7,671 nucleotides of DNA. It comes from Acidobacteriota bacterium (lineage in GTDB: Bacteria; Acidobacteriota; Terriglobia; Terriglobales; Acidobacteriaceae). This document shows positions 5,573 to 7,671 of the stretch, in pieces. Numbering within the stretch: position 1 is the stretch's first letter; each line of letters starts with the position of its first letter. The position numbers and the translations under genes are program-made. The stretch spans positions 1 to 7,671 of the forward strand of contig JAFAPG010000952.1 in NCBI GenBank assembly GCA_019247235.1, given 5' to 3'. The notes beneath the pieces are model-generated. The model was not told the origin of the DNA, did no database searches, and saw only the letters and a program-made list of their open reading frames with translations.

Positions 5573-7150
5573 TTATCGGGCCGACACGTAGAAAAACTCC
5601 AGTCTTTGAGCCGGGGAACTGCCCAGGTAAAGAATCCGTCGGCCACGAACATCACGAGAAAATGCATCCCTGAACCCTTCTCGGGCGACTACCAGGTGCT
5701 CGCCAGCGGGAACCTCTCCGAGTTCATACCGCGGCACTATTTGGTTGCGATAAAACTCCAGGCCGAACTCGATCTCGCGTGGGACCAGCACCACGGCTAC
5801 GGGTAGGTTGCCGGGAGCGAACCCAGCCAGCGAATTGGCAACAGAACGGGCAGAAAGCGTCGCTTCGATGGCTGGCGCGCCAAGACCTAAGGTGATGGCA
5901 ACCGTAAGCATGGCGGGAATAACGGTCACCAGGCTTAGTCCCTTAAATCCTAAGCGGAGAAATATAAGACTGACGACTGCTCCCGCCAAGGTGGCGAGAA
6001 CCAGGGGCAGGACAACCATCCTTCCGCCGTGGAACTGATGCGGTCCGAGCAAGTATGGCAGCAGCAGAGCGGCCAAGACCAAGCCGGTCGTCAGCAGACC
6101 TTGCAGAATGATGAGAGCTGCGCCCGCCTTCTGAGATGCTCTGGTTTCGAGGTAACGCGCGATGAGGAGAATTCCCGGAGGCAGAGCCGGCAGAATGTAT
6201 CCAGGAAGCTTGGATATTGACAGGGAGAAGAATGCTACCACGACGAGGATCCAGATGAGCAGGAATCGATCCGGTTCACCTTCCCGAGTCGCACTCTTGA
6301 ATTGCCGAAAGCCCGAGCTCAGGGCAAGCAGGACAAAGATCGAGCAGGGGATCCATCCTAATATTGTCACCGGCAGGTAATACCAGATGGGCTGGGGATG
6401 GTGAAACATGTTGCTGGCGAACCGCGCCAGGTTGTGTTGTAGAACAAAAACACGAAAGAACTGAGGATTCCTGAGCTGCACGAGCACGTACCAGGGCATT
6501 GCAATCAGCAAGAAGACCAGCAAGCCGGTCAGCGAGAGACTATCGCGGGCCATTTTCGCATTGTGCTCGCGCAGCAAAAACAGCCCTAGGATGAGGATGG
6601 CAAGAAAAGGCGCAACTGGCCCCTTAGCAAGCATCGCCAGTGCAATGGCAGCGTAGAAGCCAATAAGCAAAGCTCGCGTTGATGTCTGGAACCAGCTATA
6701 CCAGGCGAGCATAGCCACGGTAAAACTGGCACTGAGCGGCATATCCGTCGAGGCCGCTCGGGCATAGCCCACCATGCCGGCGGTCGAAGCTAGCAAGAGA
6801 GCACCGCTCCGTGCCGAGCCGGGCTGAAAGCGACGCAAGAAATAATAGACGGCGAAGACCAGGATCGTGGCATCCGCCATCGCCGGCAGACGTGCCGCCC
6901 AGTCACTCACTCCGAAGAGGCGATAACAAAGTAAAGCCTGCCAATAATAGAGCGGGGGTTTTTCCAGCCACGCTGTTCCCCCCAGTTTGGGTGTGACCCA
7001 GTCTCCGGTCGCTAACATCTCCCGGGCCACTTGCGCATAACGTGGCTCGTCAGCTCCCAGGAGGCCAAAGGACGCGAGCCGCCACAAAAATAAGAAGGCG
7101 CACAGGGCGGCTGCGAAGAGCCAGTCCGAGATTCGGGTGCGATGGTTCAC
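5573..7150 (-). CDS. ArnT/PMT-like membrane glycosyltransferase (GT39 type)
   Basis: A 525-residue polytopic inner-membrane GT-C enzyme expected to transfer a sugar from an undecaprenyl- or other polyprenyl-phosphate donor to an acceptor on the periplasmic side. After a first helix (about 10-30) comes the family's periplasmic loop: D34-E-P-R-Y, then REMLATGDWVTPKLGG, then E63-K64-P-P-L-Y-Y-W. The D34, E63/K64 and D136 (STDMP) positions correspond to acidic and lysine residues of the ArnT active site. Later landmarks are QHNLARFA (239-246) and SISKLPGYILP (311-321). About ten more helices follow, up to residue 430, with a soluble C-terminal domain at about 445-525. The length is close to ArnT (about 550). 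The start is GTG at 7150-7148 with only a weak Shine-Dalgarno; a seven-codon mini-ORF ends just upstream. Whether it adds aminoarabinose to lipid A, or mannose or another sugar to protein or glycan, cannot be told. Confidence 0.9.
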   Translation of the reverse strand: MNHRTRISDWLFAAALCAFLFLWRLASFGLLGADEPRYAQVAREMLATGDWVTPKLGGTAWLEKPPLYYWQALLCYRLFGVSDWAARLPAMADATILVFAVYYFLRRFQPGSARSGALLLASTAGMVGYARAASTDMPLSASFTVAMLAWYSWFQTSTRALLIGFYAAIALAMLAKGPVAPFLAILILGLFLLREHNAKMARDSLSLTGLLVFLLIAMPWYVLVQLRNPQFFRVFVLQHNLARFASNMFHHPQPIWYYLPVTILGWIPCSIFVLLALSSGFRQFKSATREGEPDRFLLIWILVVVAFFSLSISKLPGYILPALPPGILLIARYLETRASQKAGAALIILQGLLTTGLVLAALLLPYLLGPHQFHGGRMVVLPLVLATLAGAVVSLIFLRLGFKGLSLVTVIPAMLTVAITLGLGAPAIEATLSARSVANSLAGFAPGNLPVAVVLVPREIEFGLEFYRNQIVPRYELGEVPAGEHLVVAREGFRDAFSRDVRGRRILYLGSSPAQRLEFFYVSAR

Positions 7151-7154
7151 CTGC

Positions 7155-7175
7155 TCAACACCCAGACATCAGCAT
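7155..7175 (-). CDS. Candidate seven-codon leader mini-ORF before the glycosyltransferase
   Basis: ATG CTG ATG TCT GGG TGT TGA (7175 down to 7155) is preceded by AGAAGGG (7188-7182) with a 6-nt spacer, a much better ribosome-binding site than that of the glycosyltransferase GTG, which starts 4 nt after this TGA. Ribosomes ending here could re-initiate at the GTG. The sequence is plain, but expression and any regulatory role are speculative. Confidence 0.3.
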   Translation of the reverse strand: MLMSGC

Positions 7176-7208
7176 TCGAAGCCCTTCTCTCTCGCGTCGC
7201 GGCCTTGT

Positions 7209-7671
7209 TCACGGCTGGGGCAAGCTCTTGGCTCGTACTCTGCCGAGCACGCGTTCGGTGGCCGCTTGAAATGGTCCTTTGACCGAACAACCACTGGCGC
7301 AGGCGTGTCCCCCTCCGCCAAACTCTTCGGCGATGGCGGACACATCGAGTTTGCCTTTGCTCCTAAGGCTGACCCGGTAGTGCCCGTCAGGAAGCTCACG
7401 AAAAAAAACCGCTACTTCGACATCCCCAATCGAGAGGGCGTAGTTCACCAAACCCTCACAGTCTTCTTCGATTGCGCCCACGGCCGCCATCTGCCTTTGC
7501 GTGACCGAGATCCAGGCCAGCGCGCCATCACGCTCGAGCCCAGATAGCGCAGCCCCAAGCAGACGCATCTTGGCCGTGGAGTGTCCGAAATAGATGGGCC
7601 GAGCGCAGCGAGCGGGGTCTGCACCGGCCAGCACCAACTCACGAGCTAATTCAAAAGTACGCTCACTTGTG
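7209..7671 (-). CDS. nrnA: DHH/DHHA1 phosphoesterase, NrnA-like; C-terminal part only
   Basis: NrnA proteins are cytoplasmic, metal-dependent bifunctional enzymes that degrade 2-5 nt RNA fragments and hydrolyse 3'-phosphoadenosine-5'-phosphate. This frame is open from the right edge (first full codon 7670-7668) to a TGA at 7209, giving 153 residues. The N-terminal DHH catalytic domain lies outside the window. Visible are the linker helix region (TFELARELVLAGADPARCA), the stretch IGDVEVAVFFRELPDG, RVSLRSKGKLDV, and the DHHA1 substrate-binding signature F117-GGGGH-ACASG (fragment numbering). These are typical of NrnA rather than RecJ. The downstream glycosyltransferase starts 58 bp later on the same strand, so the two probably share a transcript. 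The family is confident; the symbol rests on the C-terminal domain alone. Confidence 0.88.
   Translation of the reverse strand, partial: TSERTFELARELVLAGADPARCARPIYFGHSTAKMRLLGAALSGLERDGALAWISVTQRQMAAVGAIEEDCEGLVNYALSIGDVEVAVFFRELPDGHYRVSLRSKGKLDVSAIAEEFGGGGHACASGCSVKGPFQAATERVLGRVRAKSLPQP

Noticed and set aside
7137..7547. Plus-strand 136-codon frame at the right end
   Set aside because: It is antisense to the DHHA1 region, whose GGGGH signature is unmistakable on the minus strand.
1..7671. CRISPR arrays, tRNA/rRNA genes, insertion sequences, phage genes
   Set aside because: I saw no regularly spaced repeats, cloverleaf-like segments, transposase motifs or structural phage proteins. The vapBC pair is the only accessory-type locus, and I found no flanking repeats around it.

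Overview
The window looks like ordinary chromosome from a soil-type Acidobacteriota. The reasons are a mid-range GC content, a membrane protein resembling the acidobacterial DUF6677 family followed by a short membrane ORF, a small secreted His/Trp-rich protein of a kind I associate with that phylum, and a DHH phosphoesterase followed by a family-39 glycosyltransferase. The taxonomic call is inference from protein recognition; no rRNA or tRNA gene is present.

Layout. Positions 1-614 (minus strand) hold a type II toxin-antitoxin operon: vapB, then vapC, which runs off the left edge. Its promoter carries a perfect 18-bp palindrome that is a likely autoregulatory operator. Positions 602-935 hold no convincing gene. 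At 936-1253 (plus) is a short exported His/Trp-rich protein of unknown function. Positions 1254-1807 are non-coding as far as I can see, apart from a small inverted repeat and a small direct repeat. At 1808-2605 (plus) is an AlkD-type DNA alkylation repair protein that keeps all four hallmark residues.

Positions 2672-4434 (plus) form a tightly packed three-gene cluster: an M24 (Xaa-Pro aminopeptidase-like) metallopeptidase, a four-helix DUF6677-like membrane protein starting on the base after the peptidase stop, and a 59-codon two-helix membrane protein whose start overlaps the preceding stop. This cluster converges, with 15 bp between, on a minus-strand cluster at 7671-4450: the C-terminal part of an NrnA-like DHH/DHHA1 phosphoesterase (5' end beyond the right edge), an ArnT/PMT-like integral membrane glycosyltransferase (GT39 type), and a protein with two GNAT-like acetyltransferase halves.

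How the genes fit together. VapB should neutralise VapC and, with it, bind the palindrome to repress the operon. NrnA recycles nanoRNA and/or pAp. The GT39 enzyme should transfer a sugar from a polyprenyl-phosphate carrier on the outer face of the inner membrane. The GNAT protein may only share transcription. I found no clear sign of a new multi-gene system. The parts least explained by known families are the 59-aa membrane protein with its DUF6677-like partner, the exported His/Trp-rich protein, and a seven-codon mini-ORF with a good ribosome-binding site just before the glycosyltransferase.
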